64,000 bases of DNA from Halopseudomonas xiamenensis (GCF_014219065.1 NZ_JACLGO010000007.1:62001-126000); one strand, 5' to 3'; counted from the stretch's first letter, positions 29,283-38,509 are shown. The notes: generated from the letters alone by a model not told the origin. Numbers and translations: made by a program.

Positions 29283-29442
29283 GGCGGTCTTGCTGTTCCC
29301 TTCACCGTATCACGGCGTTCTCGCCGTCAAGGGCTGCGCGCGCCTTGCGCGCTGGTGTCCTGGCGGCCGTCTGGGACCCCTGACTGCTTGCGCTGCGCCG
29401 TGCTGGCGACGGTTCCGGGCAATTCCGCCCGAGTAACCGGAG
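29283..29442. repeat. Leader repeat R5
   Basis: Second copy of R4, ending 9 bases before the ATG of the zinc-ribbon-like gene. The copies diverge in their middle but keep both ends. Confidence 0.75.
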
Positions 29443-29451
29443 ATCGTCATC

Positions 29452-29847
29452 ATGAACGACAAATCGCATGTTTCGCTGGAACGCCACGTCTGCCTGGTCT
29501 GCGGCACCGCTTACGACACCGGCAGCATCCTGCTCGACAAGCGCCTGCGCGCGAGCATGGAGCGCTACACGACGACGGGCTGGGGCCTGTGCGCCGAACA
29601 CCAGAAGCTGTCCGATGACGGCTTTGTCGCCCTGGTCGAATGCGACCCCGAGCGCAGCGGCTCGCCGGCGGGCGGCGGTCGCGTGAAGCCGGAGCAGGCT
29701 TACCGGACGGGCCGGCTGGCGCATCTGAAGCGCAAGGTGTTCGCCGAGCTGTTCAACGTGCCGATTGCGGCCGAGCAGCCGTGCGTGTTCGTCGAACCCG
29801 GCGTGATCGAACAGTTGCAGGCGATGGTGTCGCCGGCGGTGAGCTGA
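29452..29847 (+). CDS. Conserved element protein with zinc-ribbon-like cysteines
   Basis: A 131-aa hypothetical protein. CLVCGTAYDTGS near the N-terminus and the CAEHQKLSDDG segment could make a C-x2-C/C-x2-H metal site. The rest is a mixed helical region rich in acidic residues. I recall similar proteins between radC and parB in Tn4371-like elements, but no function is known. It shares a duplicated leader with the radC-like gene, so the two are probably expressed alike. Confidence 0.75.
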   Translation: MNDKSHVSLERHVCLVCGTAYDTGSILLDKRLRASMERYTTTGWGLCAEHQKLSDDGFVALVECDPERSGSPAGGGRVKPEQAYRTGRLAHLKRKVFAELFNVPIAAEQPCVFVEPGVIEQLQAMVSPAVS

Positions 29848-30406
29848 TCGCACGGCCAACATCCGGTGCGTCGCCCTGCGGGGCGGCGCACTTTTTTCTG
29901 CTGCGCCTGGTGTTGAGTCCTTCGGCCCTGCGGGCCTGCGCGCTGCGCTTGCACTCCAGGGGAACGGCTTGCAGCCGATCCCCGCCGCGCGTTGCTTGGC
30001 GCCCCTGACAGCCGCCGAACAGGTTGCACCTGATCGGCCTTCGCGCCTGCGGCGCTGCGCGCTTCGCTTGCGTGGGGGCGGCGCCATCTGCGGCCGTTGC
30101 CAACCACCGCCGTCTTCCCTCGCTCATCACCTTGTCCGCGACTGTAGCCCGCGCCCGTGTGCCGTCAAGGCGCGCCGGGCCGTGTCCTCGCTGCGCTGCG
30201 GGCCGCACCAACCCGGCGCTCGTTTCCTTGACCGCCCCCGTTCACGGACTCCCTGTCGTCGCGGGCGATGAACTCAGGAAAGACGGTGGCAACGAGGCCG
30301 GCCCAGGTCTCCGCGCCGACCCCACCGGAAAGCCGAAAGGCGGGCTCCGAATCTAGGAATCCGGTGTGCGGTTTCAACAGCAAACCCTTTTGTCAGGAGT
30401 AACACC
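29848..30406. other. Non-coding stretch before parB
   Basis: About 560 bases. It begins with a terminator and then holds GC-rich blocks such as GCGCCTGCGGCGCTGCGCGC that recur at 29224, 30043 and 33720. No supported gene. Confidence 0.65.
29866..29897 (+). terminator. Rho-independent terminator
   Basis: GTGCGTCGCCC / GGGCGGCGCAC (one mismatch) around a TGCG loop, followed by six T. Confidence 0.85.
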
Positions 30407-32431
30407 ATGAACGCGATTACCCAACCCGAAACCCTTGCCATCCACACCGCCAGCGCGCTGGAAGTGGCCGAGCCGGCCAAGAACCTGATTCTGGTCCCGC
30501 TGTCGCAGTTGCTGCCGCGCCAGTCCAAGCGCAACGCGCGCAAGGCCCCGCGCATGTCCATCCCGGAACTGGCCGCCAGCGTCGCGCGCGTCGGCCTGCT
30601 GCAAAACCTCGTCGTCATCCTCGCCGCCGATGGCGAGCATTACGAAGTCGTCGCCGGAGGTCGCAGGCTGGCCGCCTTGAAGCTGCTGGCGAAGAAGAAG
30701 CGCATCGCCAAGGATTGGAACGTGCCGTGCCTGTTGGTGGCGGACGGCAGCGCCCGCACCGCGAGCCTCACCGAGAACGTGCAGCGCGAGGCCATGCACC
30801 CCGCCGACCAGTTCGAGGCGTTCGCCGCGCTGGTCGCCGAAGGCCGCCCCATCGAGGACATTGCCGCCGATTTCAGCGTCACCCCGCTGGTGGTGCAGCG
30901 CCGCCTGAAACTCGCCAACGTCTCGCCGCGCCTGATGACCGACTACCGCGCCGGTGCCGTCACGCTGGAACAGTTGATGGCCCTTGCCATCACCGACGAC
31001 CACGCCGCGCAGGAAGCCGCGTTCTACGGCGCGCCGCAGTGGCAGCGCAGCCCGTCCGCGCTGCGCGAGCACCTGACCGAACGCGAAATCGACGCACAGC
31101 ACCCGCTGGCCTGCTTCGTCGGGCTGGACGCCTACACGGCGGCAGGCGGCAGCACCCGCCGTGACCTGTTCGCCGAGGACGACAGCGGCATTTACCTGAA
31201 CGACGCCGCGCTACTGGAACGGCTGGTGCGCGACAAGCTGGACGCGCAGGCCGGAGACGTGCGCGCCGAAGGCTGGGCATGGGTGGAGGCCGTGCCGCAC
31301 CTGAGCCACGCCGACCGGCAGGTGTTCCAGAACGCCCCGCGCCAGCGGCGCGAACCGAACGCCCGCGAGGCCAAGCGCATCGCCTCGCTGCAAGCACGCA
31401 TCGACAAGGCCGACGCCGCGCTGGAAGACGCCTACGAGGCCGAGGACGAGGACAAGGCCGAAGCCCTGCACGAACAGCGCGAACGGCTGGCGGACGAACT
31501 GGACACCGTGCAGGCCGGCTTGCTGCGCTACGCCCCGGACGTGCTCGCGGTAGCCGGTGCCATCGTCACCATCGACCGCGACGGCGAGGCCGTGATTCAT
31601 CGCGGCCTGCTGCGCGAGGCCGAGGCCAAGGCACTGCGCACGCTGGAAAAGCTGCGCCAAGGCTTCACCGGCGCGGAAGGCGCACACGACGACGAAGGCG
31701 AGGACGCCGAGCCGCCCCAAACCGCCAACCTGTCCGACCGGCTGGCGCAACGCCTGAGCGCGCACCGCACCGCCGCGCTGCAAATCGAAGTCGCCCGGCA
31801 TCCGCAGGTGGCGCTGGCCGCGCTGGTGCATGGCATGGTGCAGAGCGTCTTGCAGGACAGCCGCTACGGCCACGACCTGCCGCTGGGCGTGAGCCTGAAA
31901 GTGCAAGACCGGCTGGAAGGCATGGCCCCGGACTGGCCGGAGTCGTCCGCTGCCGTTGCCCTGCGCGAACTGCAACAGGCATGGGGCGAACGGCTGCCGC
32001 AGGACAGCGCCGAACTGTTCGCCGCGCTGCTGGCGATGGAGCAAGGCGAGCTTGTGCGGCTGCTGGCCTCGTGCGTGGCCGCCAGCGTGGACGTGGTAAC
32101 GCCCCGCGCCACGCCGCACCAGCCCGGCGCGGAACTGGCGCGAGCGGTCGGGCTGGACATGGCCGCATGGTGGCAGCCGAGCGCCGAAGGCTACTTCAAC
32201 CACATCCCCAAGGCCGCGATTCTGGACGCCGTGCAGCAGTTCGCGCCGTCGCACGTCACCCGGCTGGCCAAGCTCAAGAAGGCCGACATTGCCAGCGAGG
32301 CCGAGCGGCTGGCCGATGGCACCGGCTGGATGCCCGCCGTGTTCAAGGCCGAGAACGAGGCCGTGCAGGCGAGCGAGCAGGAAACCGACGCAGAGGCCGA
32401 AGCGGAGGAAGCGGAAACGCTGGCGGCATGA
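30407..32431 (+). CDS. parB: ParB/RepB-type partition protein of the element
   Basis: A 674-aa protein. The N-terminal ParB domain is clear: LILVPLSQLLPRQSKRNARK, then VARVGLLQNLVVI, VVAGGRRLAALKLLAKK and SLTENVQREAMHPADQFEAFAALV, followed by the helix-turn-helix IEDIAADFSVTPLVVQRRLKLANVSP. The long C-terminal extension has a coiled-coil of Ala/Glu/Asp (around 330-370) and is typical of the large ParB proteins in integrative elements. With parA it should help maintain or regulate the excised circular form. The neighbouring genes are element backbone. Confidence 0.9.
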   Translation: MNAITQPETLAIHTASALEVAEPAKNLILVPLSQLLPRQSKRNARKAPRMSIPELAASVARVGLLQNLVVILAADGEHYEVVAGGRRLAALKLLAKKKRIAKDWNVPCLLVADGSARTASLTENVQREAMHPADQFEAFAALVAEGRPIEDIAADFSVTPLVVQRRLKLANVSPRLMTDYRAGAVTLEQLMALAITDDHAAQEAAFYGAPQWQRSPSALREHLTEREIDAQHPLACFVGLDAYTAAGGSTRRDLFAEDDSGIYLNDAALLERLVRDKLDAQAGDVRAEGWAWVEAVPHLSHADRQVFQNAPRQRREPNAREAKRIASLQARIDKADAALEDAYEAEDEDKAEALHEQRERLADELDTVQAGLLRYAPDVLAVAGAIVTIDRDGEAVIHRGLLREAEAKALRTLEKLRQGFTGAEGAHDDEGEDAEPPQTANLSDRLAQRLSAHRTAALQIEVARHPQVALAALVHGMVQSVLQDSRYGHDLPLGVSLKVQDRLEGMAPDWPESSAAVALRELQQAWGERLPQDSAELFAALLAMEQGELVRLLASCVAASVDVVTPRATPHQPGAELARAVGLDMAAWWQPSAEGYFNHIPKAAILDAVQQFAPSHVTRLAKLKKADIASEAERLADGTGWMPAVFKAENEAVQASEQETDAEAEAEEAETLAA

Positions 32432-32835
32432 GGTAGCCACGCGAAGCATGGCTCCGGCGCAGACCGCGCCGGGGCCTTTTGCCGTGGTGGCAAAAACCGG
32501 GCACGGCGGTGCCCGCCGCGCCCGGTTTCAACGGCCAAAAGCAAAACCGCCACGCCGCCGCCTTCGGTCAGGCGGCGGCGTGGCGACGCACAAGTGGCCT
32601 TGTGCGGGAACGGCTCAGAACTCAGCGACTGCCCACAGGACTGTCAGCCCAAGGGCTTGCCCGATTTATCTTCTTTGTGTGACAGTAGGTATGCCTTATC
32701 ATGAGCAGACAGCCGCGTCACGCTGAACCTGCTGCCGGGTTAAACGACGTTTCCTCCTAGCTTTCTTCGTTGACCGTGCCTATTCCCGGTTGATGCGTAA
32801 TCGGCAGACATCGACCTTGCATAGAGGAATCTGGC
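32432..32835. other. Non-coding stretch after parB, rich in hairpins
   Basis: About 400 bases with several strong inverted repeats: TTTTGCC-GTGGT-GGCAAAA (32477-32495), GGGCAC/GTGCCC just after it, and the 15-bp hairpin at 32548-32585. No gene seen. Confidence 0.7.
32548..32585. other. Perfect 15-bp hairpin downstream of parB
   Basis: Arms CGCCACGCCGCCGCC and GGCGGCGGCGTGGCG with an 8-nt loop TTCGGTCA. No T-run follows, so it is not a classical terminator; it could be a protein-binding site or a structured RNA. Confidence 0.65.
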
Positions 32836-33591
32836 ATGTCTGCATCTACGTTTTTTGTTTCCAAGTCCGCTGTACGCACCCTCAAACAGAGTGCCCAACG
32901 GCATGTTCGCGGTGTTTCTTCTTCCCATCTGAGTGAAGGTGTTGCGGCAGCTTTGGGCTTCAAGACCCATGCGGCGCTGCGAGCTGCGCTTGAGGGACGT
33001 GCAACCGCCGAAGCTCAAAAGCCCAGCAATGCTAAGTTGGTGCAGCGCCTGCGCCAGCTAGGTTATGCCCCGGTGCCTGATGATCTGCGGGTGCTGCCAG
33101 AGTTTGAGCACTCCTATTCCCCTTTCAGGAACTTTCCGCTCAGGAAAGGGCGCAGTGTGCGTTGGCACGCATGGCGCAATCTGCTCGTGGCTGCGATCAA
33201 TGCAGGTCTTGAACAGCGCCTGTTTGGGCTTTCGCCAGGTGAGAACTGGTGGCCTGGCGGTGCGCCGGAAAGCCATGAGTGCGAACGCAGCTCCTACCGC
33301 TTCATGGTCGATGGTGAGATGGCTGCGATTGCCAGTGTGGACGCTATCAGTGGCGACGAGCTTTCCATCAGCGTCATTCTCAATCCCCGAAAAGTTGATG
33401 TTCAACCAGAGTGGTATTGCGGCTTGACTGATGGGGACGCGGTAGCGCACTGCTGGTTGGAGCGGCGCTTGGGTGCGTGGATTCAGGACGGTGGCGAGAA
33501 CTTCCGCTGCAAGCGTGTCATGCAGTCACGGCTGGCAGATCTGACGATTGAGCCGAATGGTTATTCGGATCAGGGCAGTTTCTTCATGTAG
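32836..33591 (+). CDS. Hypothetical protein between parB and the DUF736 gene
   Basis: A 251-aa protein I cannot assign. The N-terminal 60 residues (RTLKQSAQRHVRGVSSSHLSEGVAAALGFKTHAALRAALEG) look like the helical motif found at the start of glyoxalase-related element proteins. The rest has a mixed alpha/beta pattern with many Trp (WHAWRNLL, NWWPGGAPE, WYCGLTDG) and no signal peptide or membrane segment. It stands alone between two long non-coding stretches. Base composition is slightly less GC-rich than the backbone, so it may be cargo. Confidence 0.7.
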   Translation: MSASTFFVSKSAVRTLKQSAQRHVRGVSSSHLSEGVAAALGFKTHAALRAALEGRATAEAQKPSNAKLVQRLRQLGYAPVPDDLRVLPEFEHSYSPFRNFPLRKGRSVRWHAWRNLLVAAINAGLEQRLFGLSPGENWWPGGAPESHECERSSYRFMVDGEMAAIASVDAISGDELSISVILNPRKVDVQPEWYCGLTDGDAVAHCWLERRLGAWIQDGGENFRCKRVMQSRLADLTIEPNGYSDQGSFFM

Positions 33592-34395
33592 TGACCTGTT
33601 GCGGCAGGGGCGCATTTCCAAAACAAGGCGTGTCGGCACATAGCGCCGCCGGGCTTTCGGGCTGCGCCCCGTGCCGACTTCGCTGTCACGGCCATTCGGC
33701 TTCAATCCCTCACGCCTTCGCGCCTGCGGCGCTGCGCGCTCCGCTTGCCTCCAGGGGAAAGCCCTCGGGCTATCCACGCCGCGCGATGCTTGGTGCCCCT
33801 CGATGCAGCCGAACCGGCTACGCCGGATCGGCCCAACCGACGCCCCACCACCAGGGCGGGACGCGGAGCTACGCCCCGGTTTGCTGCGGCAGGTTGTGCA
33901 GAAGCGTGCCGTCCTCAACGCTGGCGGTTCTTGCCCATCACGTCACGAAGGACGGTTCACGGACAACTCGCCCGGCATCGCTATGGAGCTTCCACACCAC
34001 GCCTCAAGACCTGCACCGCAAGGTACGGCTGGGGCGTTCCCGCCAGTCGTCGGGTGGTTGACCTGGCCCGTGTCAGGGGGCGAGCCGGAGCAGCCTTCGT
34101 GCGGGGATGCCGAGCCGGCCATAGCGCCTTTCGGAGCGGTTCGGCCCAAGGCGTCCTTGGTTTGTTGTGAATCCTGGCGGTGGCGCGGCTGCGCCTCGGG
34201 CTTATGGCTGCAACCGTCCAGCGAAAACAATTTCCCCGCCGCTGCGCGGCTTCCTCGCGCAGCAAATTCTTTTCGCCTCCCGGTTCTCCACTGCGTTTCG
34301 ACCGCAGGCGGTGCAGCCAGCCCGTCCCCCGCCGGCCGGATCACAACAAGGACGCGATGGGCGCGAACCTTGTTCAACCGAAAGGAGCAAACATC
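33592..34395. other. Non-coding stretch with repeat R3
   Basis: About 800 bases without a supported gene. R3 (33643-33748) is a diverged copy of R1/R2, and 33759-33840 resembles 29961-30040. The end holds AAAGGAG, the ribosome site of the DUF736 gene. Confidence 0.65.
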
Positions 34396-34710
34396 ATGGC
34401 CAACATCGGCACCTTCACCGCAGAGAAAGACGGCTTCACCGGCTCGCTTCGCACCCTGACGCTCAACGTCAAGGTCAAGCTGCTTCCCAACGACAAGGGC
34501 AGCAGCGAGAACGCCCCCGACTTCCGCCTCCAGGCGGCCGGCCACGACATCGGCGCGGCGTGGAAGAAGACCAGCGAGGCCGGGCGGGACTACCTGTCCG
34601 TGACCCTCGACGATCCTTCGTTCCCGGCAACGGTCTATGCCCGGCTGATCGAGAACGAGGACGGCACGCACGACCTGATCTGGTCGCGCAGCAAGCCACA
34701 AGCGGCTTGA
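34396..34710 (+). CDS. DUF736 family protein
   Basis: A 104-aa protein starting [24 protein letters not shown] and containing the [10 protein letters not shown] / GAAWKKTSE and [19 protein letters not shown] strands of the DUF736 family, which is common on conjugative elements and plasmids of Proteobacteria. It is a small all-beta-looking cytosolic protein with no known function. AAAGGAG precedes the start, and a terminator follows immediately. Confidence 0.9.
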   Translation: MANIGTFTAEKDGFTGSLRTLTLNVKVKLLPNDKGSSENAPDFRLQAAGHDIGAAWKKTSEAGRDYLSVTLDDPSFPATVYARLIENEDGTHDLIWSRSKPQAA

Positions 34711-34721
34711 CGCCGCCCACA

Positions 34722-34747
34722 GCGCCCCGCCAGTCGCGGCGGGGCGC
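34722..34747. terminator. Terminator between the DUF736 and caspase-like genes
   Basis: Perfect 10-bp stem GCGCCCCGCC / GGCGGGGCGC with a 6-nt loop, placed between convergent genes; it can serve both strands. Confidence 0.8.
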
Positions 34748-34756
34748 TTCCCACTT

Positions 34757-36211
34757 TCAGCTTGGCCGAGATACTTCAGCTCCATATGGCAGCTTGACCT
34801 TGCCTCCAGACTTGATTGGTGTGTTGTAAACCACCTTCAGCAGTCGTTTCGGCACTAACATTTGCTGAGAAAGCTCATCCTCAAATTGCTCGCGCTCAAG
34901 AGTTTGATAGCGAACCTTCTTGTCATCACCATCATCAAATGGGTCATCTTCGTCATCAAGATAGTTTTTGCCGCTGATGCAAACGCCTTCAATTATTTTG
35001 TTATCCCCAATCTGTACGTCTGCGGTCACGGCTTGCCCTTTTCCTGGGATAGCAAACATACGGTTTGATTGGTTGGCTAGCGCTCCAGCAATAAAGTCGA
35101 AGCTATCTTTGAAATCTGGATACTGCTCCAGCTCGAAGACTTCATTAAAGAAGTTGATCTTAGGCTGTTTACGAAACTCACCTTTTGAGTCGAAGAAAAT
35201 CTCAAAAAGAATTCCATCAAGAATAGCTTTCCGCTTCTCCGGCCTCATGCCATTGGTGTGCTTGTGGAATTTCTGAATCCAGTCTATAGCGGAATTTGCG
35301 GAGCCATTCGCCGCCTGCAAAATGTTGCGTCCAAGCACGAAAAGGCTATCTGCACTGGCTCCATTAAGTTTTTCCGATGTTAGTGCATCCAACGCAGGAT
35401 TTTGGGTATACCAGTTATGACTTTTCAGGGCCTGGATTGTTCGGTGTGACAGCTTGCTCTCATCAATGACAAAGGTTTTGTCTTTGATTGCAGCCACACT
35501 GTAGTTTTCTATGCTGGCTGCTGCGCTAAGGTGAAAGTAGAATTCGCCTGCTAGTGATGTATGTTCCCAGGAAATCTGCTTTTGTTTCGTAGCGGCTCCC
35601 AGTGTATTCCGCACACGTTTAAACATTGCCTCTACTGGGAGGTCTGGCTCCTCAATGTGCTTCAGAAGTGCCTCTGTGTAAAGACCGTTACGGCGAGCGC
35701 CATCACTGGCAAACTGGCCCGGAGACGTAGCGAAAGCTATGAGTGTTCCACGAGGGGCATAGACCGGCGCCAAGCTGCGAGGTTTTCCGCGCCATTTACG
35801 CTCAAACGGATTATCCCGGCAAGCGTCAAGAATGATAATGTTGGTACGTGTGGCGCCATCTTTCGGCTCCATACGCTTTATTACTTCATCTAAGGACAGC
35901 GCCCCAGTTTCGATATCCGTTTTGTCTTCGGCTTCGGTATCCTTGGCGATCAGATAATTAACGCCATCTACCTCGACTCCGTGGCCAGCGAAGAAGAAAA
36001 CTGAAACGGCCCCACCATCATTGGCAGATTTCTCGAAGGATTTGATCGCCTTTTTCATCTCCTTGAAGGTCGCATTAATCAGCTTTAAGACATTAAAGCC
36101 GCCATCGGTAAGAACTTTGGCAATATCTTCGGCGTCGTTGGTTGGGTTCTTTAAATTGCCGCCGGAGTCGTAGAGAGCATTACCAATAACAAGGGCATTT
36201 AGGCGTGGCAT
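34757..36211 (-). CDS. Caspase-family cysteine protease with an unassigned C-terminal domain
   Basis: A 484-aa protein. Residues 1-230 are a caspase/peptidase C14-like domain: LVIGNALYDSG at the N-terminus, His77 in FFFAGHGVEVDG and Cys131 in IIILDACRDNPF form the catalytic dyad. The remaining 250 residues are soluble, end in a short acidic run (DDEDDPFDDGDDKK) and are not recognised. Bacterial proteins of this kind act in defence or programmed death, but many are unstudied. The gene is clearly less GC-rich than the backbone, so it is imported cargo. It follows the XRE gene by 122 bases on the same strand and is probably controlled by it. Confidence 0.8.
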   Translation of the reverse strand: MPRLNALVIGNALYDSGGNLKNPTNDAEDIAKVLTDGGFNVLKLINATFKEMKKAIKSFEKSANDGGAVSVFFFAGHGVEVDGVNYLIAKDTEAEDKTDIETGALSLDEVIKRMEPKDGATRTNIIILDACRDNPFERKWRGKPRSLAPVYAPRGTLIAFATSPGQFASDGARRNGLYTEALLKHIEEPDLPVEAMFKRVRNTLGAATKQKQISWEHTSLAGEFYFHLSAAASIENYSVAAIKDKTFVIDESKLSHRTIQALKSHNWYTQNPALDALTSEKLNGASADSLFVLGRNILQAANGSANSAIDWIQKFHKHTNGMRPEKRKAILDGILFEIFFDSKGEFRKQPKINFFNEVFELEQYPDFKDSFDFIAGALANQSNRMFAIPGKGQAVTADVQIGDNKIIEGVCISGKNYLDDEDDPFDDGDDKKVRYQTLEREQFEDELSQQMLVPKRLLKVVYNTPIKSGGKVKLPYGAEVSRPS

Positions 36212-36333
36212 GGCGATAAGGCTCAGTTATTTGTTCTGAAAATGACTACCTCGATTCTTCGAGATAACGGATCGCCACATCAATGCCAGGAGATCATGGA
36301 CACTGGCGTACCTTGGATATTTGGCGGGAGTAT

Positions 36334-36675
36334 CTAGGTGTTAAATTCAGCTTTTTCTTGTCCACTACCCGGAGCGAAACACTCATACGCTACCCCCCCC
36401 GTAGAAATTTCTTCCAGCTCCCGCTTTACCTGTTCCAGTAGCTGGTCAGCCTTGCGCTCGCTGTCGCCGGCATACGCCAACGTCAGCAGCGTGAGCGGAT
36501 GAACCTCCATGACCTCGCACAGCTCGGCCACCTTGTTCAAGGTCGGGCTTTTCAGGCTGCGCTCCAGCGAACTCATGTAGGTGCGGCTCGACACGTCGGA
36601 GAACGCTTCCTGGCTCAAGCCACGCGCTTTCCTGACCGTCTTCAACGCTGCCGCAAATGAGTTTTTCGCTGTCAT
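36334..36675 (-). CDS. XRE-family helix-turn-helix regulator
   Basis: A 113-aa protein with an N-terminal HTH_3 domain: FAAALKTVRKARGLSQEAFSDVSSRTYMSSLERSLKSPTLNKVAELCEVMEVHPLTLL. The C-terminal helix is acidic and may dimerise. I start at MTAKNSF; an ATG 12 codons earlier has an unlikely sequence. It lies upstream of the caspase-like gene on the same strand and may repress it. Regulators of this kind paired with an effector are typical of toxin- or defence-type loci. Confidence 0.82.
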   Translation of the reverse strand: MTAKNSFAAALKTVRKARGLSQEAFSDVSSRTYMSSLERSLKSPTLNKVAELCEVMEVHPLTLLTLAYAGDSERKADQLLEQVKRELEEISTGGVAYECFAPGSGQEKAEFNT

Positions 36676-36958
36676 CCAGTGGTTTCCCCAAAACCCAAGA
36701 TGACATCCCATTGCGCCCTATAGAGCTACAATCTATAGTGTTCATTTGGCGATGCTCTCTGGAATAGTGCCTTTACGGAAATCCGTATCTACGACGGGTA
36801 TCAAATCCACAGAACCGCATCCGTGTCTTTGCTGGCTTACGTCAATACGCCTTCGTATCTTTACGTGACTGCGGATGTATGAGTTTGCGTTTTTGAGCTT
36901 GTACTCAGACGCGCAGATGCGATTCGGTGGTTCCGTGCATCGGAGGGAAAGCGTGACC

Positions 36959-37306
36959 ATGAACCCGCTCATCACTGACGAGCAACGCGCGCGGCTACTC
37001 GCCAACGGCGAGGCGCGTGCTGCCGGCCACGCCACCGATCTGCTGCCCGTCGTGCGCCTATTCACCCCGGACGCACACGCCACCTGGCTGCTGGCCTCGC
37101 TCGATCCAGCGGACGGTGACACGGCCCACGGCCTGATCGACCTGGGGATCGGGATGCCCACCTTGGGAACGGTGAAACTCTCCGATCTGGCGTCCATCGT
37201 CGGGCCGCATCGGCAGCCCGTGATGCGTGATCGCTACTTCCAGCCGACGCGGCTACTGTCGGAGTACCTGCGGCTGGCCGAGGACAACGGTTCGATCACC
37301 GACTGA
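36959..37306 (+). CDS. DUF2958 family protein
   Basis: A 115-aa protein: MNPLITDEQRARLLANGEARAAG ... LPVVRLFTPDAHATWLLASLDPADGDTAHGLIDLGIGMPTLGTVKLSDLASI ... RDRYFQPTRLLSEYLRLAEDNG. This is the DUF2958 pattern, found widely on conjugative elements and plasmids; function unknown. The ATG follows CGGAGGG. It is divergent from the XRE gene, and backbone GC content resumes here. Confidence 0.88.
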   Translation: MNPLITDEQRARLLANGEARAAGHATDLLPVVRLFTPDAHATWLLASLDPADGDTAHGLIDLGIGMPTLGTVKLSDLASIVGPHRQPVMRDRYFQPTRLLSEYLRLAEDNGSITD

Positions 37307-37628
37307 ACAACCATAGTCATCGGCTGCGCATTGTGTCTTTTTCAGTCAGATTCAAGACGCTACGGGTCTCAATCGGCAGTCTTGCACTGAAGCAGTGCGT
37401 GCCTGATCGAAACAGTCATGATGCCCGACACAGCTTTTGACAGGCTGCCCAATGCGGCACGCCATTTTGGGGCATACCGCCGTCGCATTCGGACGAAACT
37501 CGCAACGCATCAGAGCTAATCGGTCTTGATATGACAGTCTATTGCCTCACCCATGATGTTGCGATGATGGCTTCTTAGCACGCATTTTTCGCCGTGGCGA
37601 CGTACCTCAAGCTAAAGGAGGTTGCGTC
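37307..37628. other. Gap between DUF2958 and DUF2285 genes
   Basis: About 320 bases, less GC-rich than the flanks. No gene or clear repeat seen. A strong AAAGGAGG near 37616 serves the next gene, so a promoter is likely inside. Confidence 0.55.
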
Positions 37629-38426
37629 ATGACTGATCGCAGCGCCGAGTCCTGGTACCCGACGGCTGCTTATCTCTACGTCCTACACCTGGATGGTCCG
37701 GCGCTGGCGTGGGAATACCTGCGCCGTCACCCCGATTACCGCCACGACTGGCTGCGCCGGCGTCGCCGACCAGAGGCGGCTGGGCGCTGGGGACTGCGCT
37801 TGCTGGAAGATCCAGCCTTGGATGCGCGCGAGGCGCATCCGGCCTGGTTTCCCGACCACGACGCCGTACTTCAGCTCTATCCGGACGCTGATCCACCGCC
37901 AGATGCCGACGCCTTCGAGTTCTGGCGCCTTCCTGGCCGCAAGCATCTGATCCACGATGGCAGGCGCTTGGTTCTGATTACACGGTGGCCAGGCTGCTGC
38001 TTGCGGCTGGTGATCGCTCCCGGTCTGAAGGATGGCCTGGCCTACGCCTATGCCATCCGGGCTTGCACCACGCTCTGCGAGCGTTATCAGGCGCTGACGG
38101 CCGAATTGGACAAGCTGACCGCTGCTGGCGATGAACCACCTTCGGCCACGGTACGGCCACGACCACCCCTGACGGCCTTGCTGGAACTGCACACTTTGCA
38201 GGCGCTCGACGCGACCCTGGCGGGCGCGTCCTTGCGTGAAGTGGCTGAAGGGCTGTTTGGTGTCGATGCCGTCGCCGATGACTGGCACGCCGACAGCGCC
38301 CTGCGCGCCCGCGTGCGGCGGCTGGTGCGCCGGGGTGATGCACTGATGCGTGACGGCTATCGCCGCCTGGCACAGCTTCCACCCGCTGAACAGGGACGTT
38401 CTGCTCTGGCAGCAAAACGTCCCTGA
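37629..38426 (+). CDS. DUF2285-type element protein
   Basis: A 265-aa protein. The N-terminal half (WEYLRRHPDYRHDWLRRRR ... WGLRLLEDPALDAREAHPAWF) matches the short transcription-factor-like domain seen before DUF2285. The C-terminal half (LTALLELHTLQALDATLAGASLREVAEGLFGVDAVADDWHADSALRARVRRLVRRGDALMRDGYRRL) is the DUF2285 pattern with a probable helix-turn-helix. In integrative elements this gene is regularly followed by an AlpA-like regulator and repA, as here. It is probably DNA-binding; no role is established. A 9-bp inverted repeat (CAGGGACGT/ACGTCCCTG, 38391-38425) spans its 3' end. Confidence 0.82.
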   Translation: MTDRSAESWYPTAAYLYVLHLDGPALAWEYLRRHPDYRHDWLRRRRRPEAAGRWGLRLLEDPALDAREAHPAWFPDHDAVLQLYPDADPPPDADAFEFWRLPGRKHLIHDGRRLVLITRWPGCCLRLVIAPGLKDGLAYAYAIRACTTLCERYQALTAELDKLTAAGDEPPSATVRPRPPLTALLELHTLQALDATLAGASLREVAEGLFGVDAVADDWHADSALRARVRRLVRRGDALMRDGYRRLAQLPPAEQGRSALAAKRP

Positions 38427-38459
38427 GCAAGCCCCCTGCGTTTCTTGAGACTGCCTCCA

Positions 38460-38482
38460 TCCGGTCGCGTTGTGTGACCGGA
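38460..38482. other. Inverted repeat TCCGGTC / GACCGGA before the AlpA-like gene
   Basis: 7-bp arms with a 9-nt loop, followed by CGTTTTC. Could be a weak terminator of the DUF2285 gene or an operator of the next one. Confidence 0.4.
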
Positions 38483-38509
38483 CGTTTTCAACCGATGGAG
38501 GCTCATCCT

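Noticed and set aside
31211-32449. Long antisense and alternate frames in parB, rlxS and traG (for example 31211-32449, 43188-44348, 56687-58273)
   Set aside because: High-GC genes keep other frames open. The products are Arg/Ala/His-rich, without motifs, and conflict with well-supported genes.
22964-34000. CRISPR array from the repeated GC-rich blocks
   Set aside because: The blocks are 100-160 bases long, few, irregularly spaced and without unique spacers of constant length; no cas genes are present.
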